A stretch of DNA of 64,000 nt from Sternotherus odoratus (taxonomy: Eukaryota > Chordata > Testudines > Kinosternidae). The stretch is taken from assembly GCA_032164245.1 (NCBI GenBank), contig JAVMKO010000002.1, positions 62,343,840 through 62,407,839 on the forward strand. Reading direction: 5' to 3'. This document shows positions 61,791-64,000 of this stretch, one piece after another (positions within the stretch are counted from its first letter, which is position 1; every line of letters begins with the position of its first letter). Below the pieces are notes generated by a model. The model did no database searches. It was not told the DNA's origin and saw only the letters and a program-made list of their open reading frames with translations. Made by a program: the position numbers and the translations under genes.

Positions 61791-62749
61791 ATTGAACTGC
61801 CCAACAAGACCACAAGACTTGGTTTAGTAGCAAAGGCACCCAGACAGATTTACTGCTGACGAAACATGGTGCTAATATCCCAACTCAATGGCTACAGCTA
61901 CACCAACATCTGCAGGCCCGTGACAATGAACCAGCTCAGTCAGTGGCGGGAATTTCCACTGCCCGTAGGCCAGATGAAGTGTTAAAGTGAGAGATCCCAA
62001 CTTTTATAGATTGAGACAAACAATCTGGGATAAAAAACTTACATGTCACCTTACACGTTTCATGACATGTTTGTTACCACCTCTTGTACTTCCCTCCTGA
62101 GTCAGACAAAACATTCCTATTCACTACTTGGCTTTGTATTTTACTTCTTATGTTTTAGACAAAATATCATCACTCATCCCTTTTGTCAAACCATTTTATT
62201 GTGTGCTAGGTTGGGGTGTTCTTGTGCTGGCTGGCTGGAATGTGTTCAGTGTGTTTTAGCAATGCTAGCAATAGTGGTGCCGAGTTTGTGTATCGGACAC
62301 TGACTTGCTGGCAAGCATCTTCTTTTAACAGGGCTTGACTGTTGCTTATAGCATAACTTTTGCTGACTTTGGTTCAGGTCTCAGACTTTGCACCAGGCCC
62401 ATGCTTCAGCCTCTCTCTTTCTACTACAGTTGCCTACTTTTTGTTTTTATACAGGGAGGATGTTTACCCATTGTTCCGAAAAAACATAATGCATGGACTG
62501 AATATGACTCAGTGGGCTAAACACTATTACATGGCTACCTTACATTACCAGAGATTTATGTCCCATCTGTCTCTTGGTCTGCACATCCCCTCATATAACT
62601 TCTGGATAGATTTTATTTGCCAATGGTTTTTAGTTCCTTTATGGTAGGCCTGGGAATGGTACACGCGGAACTATGAATGAGGACTACAGTGTTAGGATTG
62701 AGCTTTGGGGACACTCCCAAATAATTAGCATATAGGGATAATATGGATA

Positions 62750-62812
62750 TGGTATTTGTATTAGTAGTATATATAGGATATATATGTATAGTATGTATGT
62801 GTACATATGATA
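62750..62812. repeat. TA/GTAT-rich simple repeat
   Basis: Repeated 'gtatatataggatatatatg' and 'tagtatgtatgtgtacatat' blocks. Confidence 0.75.
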
Positions 62813-64000
62813 GTGCCTTATATTCAAACATAACAATCTTTTTCCAATCTGGTGTTGTAGTCTGGCCCTTTTACTTTGATACCACAAATAGCAACATACT
62901 CCTATTAGAGCAGTACAATTATCACCTGTATTATACTTAGTAGTAGGTTGAGTGTTTTGAAATACTGTGATAGGCATTATTACAGTATGTTTCACAGTGC
63001 TATAAGAAGTAAAACAGAAATTTGGAGTAGTGACATTACAAATGAGGTCTTTATATATAAATTTTTGTAACTAGTTACAGTACTGTTCATTTATATAGAG
63101 TTAATCTCTCTTAGTTCAAGAGTTCCTCCCTTCTGAGGTTGCTTTTCACCCCCCTCCCCTGCCTCTCCTCATTTCTGCATTCTCTCTTTGTTTTAAAAGT
63201 TAAAGTTTTTACAGAAACTGCCAAAAGATAAAGGAATTAAAAACAGAACACAACAACAAACAAACAAAAAAATAGGGTAAAAACTTTCCTTTAAATAAAT
63301 CCAATAAATTAATTATTTTAACCCTTCAGGAATGCAACAACTGAAAATACTCCTAACTTTCTTGAAGACACGATTGCCGAGCAACAGAAAAGCAGACTCT
63401 GCTTCTAATCCTAACCACTGACTAATATTTGAAACATGGGTTTTCTTTATTTCCATACAGCAGGGTTTTAAAATAAAGTTAATATAAAATAATGTAAAAT
63501 GCCTTAAGTTACTAAAGTAATACAATAAATTTGGCAAATAATATAAATGTTTATCCATTTTTATTAAGTTTTAAATGAAAAGGTAATAACTTGCTTATTT
63601 AAATATTTAAACCCTTTATTTACCTGTATGTTTTCTTTAACATATTGTGTTAGTAATAAAGCTCTTAATGTCTTATCTTTTATAATTACAAATAGAATTC
63701 TGGCCCCAGTTGTTTTTAATTTTAAGTCTGTCCTGTGTTGTATGTTGCATGGGTCATGAAAGTACTTTATTATTATTATTTTTTTGCAACAAAAGTCAAT
63801 TTTGTACTTTTTCAATATATGCAGTACCACACTATTTTAATATTATGGTTGGTGTTACTGTCATGATATTACCACTGATTTTTTGCAAATTTCAAAAAGA
63901 TCTTCGTTATAAATATATGTACATCTATTTCTGCCACAACAAATAATGCAATTGCAAGCACAAAGATGTTCTTTTACTAATCATAGGATTTTTTAGTTCA

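Larger units (their letters stand above)
59247..64000 (-). other. DTNA: DTNA intron upstream of the first visible exon
   Basis: This 4.75-kb stretch runs to the window edge and should be intron, since the preceding coding exon was not found. It holds a DNA element (59799-60105) and an interspersed repeat (61240-61790). There is a TA-rich microsatellite at 62750-62812, and 63200-64000 is AT-rich without recognised content. Confidence 0.75.

Noticed and set aside
1..64000. CRISPR arrays, bacterial-type operons, riboswitches or integrated phage
   Set aside because: The exon-intron structure, SINEs and LINEs show vertebrate DNA. The tandem arrays here have no spacer pattern and lie inside transposons.

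Overview
This window is vertebrate genomic DNA holding the 3' two thirds of one gene on the minus strand: DTNA, alpha-dystrobrevin. This is a cytoplasmic scaffold of the dystrophin-associated complex that binds dystrophin or utrophin and the syntrophins. Reading from high to low coordinates I find 17 coding segments, from the end of the EF-hand-like region (59246) to the stop codon (808). Apart from optional exon 5, the segments total 1644 nt, an exact 548 codons including the stop, and every junction keeps phase. The N-terminal exons (roughly the first 200 residues) and the promoters are not in the window; they should lie beyond 64000. No other convincing protein gene, tRNA or rRNA was seen on either strand.

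The source is a sauropsid, most likely a turtle. The introns carry repeats I recognise from memory as turtle-type: a CR1 LINE, tRNA-derived SINEs containing 'gtggcacctta', a second SINE with 'ttgtagccatattggtc', several hAT and pogo/Tigger-type non-autonomous DNA transposons, and ancient MIR-like SINEs. No database search was run, so species and family names are inferences.

Layout (gene order, minus strand): EF-hand-region exon (59246-59141); ZZ zinc-finger exon (54507-54341); linker exons (51581-51457, 46041-45961); a variable region with three frame-neutral cassette exons (43964-43875, 33466-33389, 32701-32609) and the constitutive syntrophin-site exon (23364-23277); coiled-coil exons (21992-21889, 20481-20368, 17137-17041); a 21-nt microexon (14687-14667) whose extension gives the short alpha-dystrobrevin-2 type C-terminus; and the long tyrosine-rich C-terminal tail of the alpha-dystrobrevin-1 type (8832-8673, 5942-5853, 5237-5069, 3820-3688, 825-808).

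The most interesting biology is in the variable region. Exon 43964-43875 is a diverged duplicate of exon 32701-32609. Both carry the EH-x-LI-x-x-Y-x-x-x-L helix that also appears in exon 23364-23277, so the gene can encode one, two or three syntrophin-site-like helices by cassette splicing. The intron between these cassettes holds a 1.5-kb hAT element with an exact 8-bp target duplication. Its interior has expanded into three stacked GC-rich tandem arrays, G-rich on the transcribed RNA. A pogo/Tigger-type element with hairpin-forming GC arrays, nested in an older palindromic element, lies in the intron before the ZZ exon.
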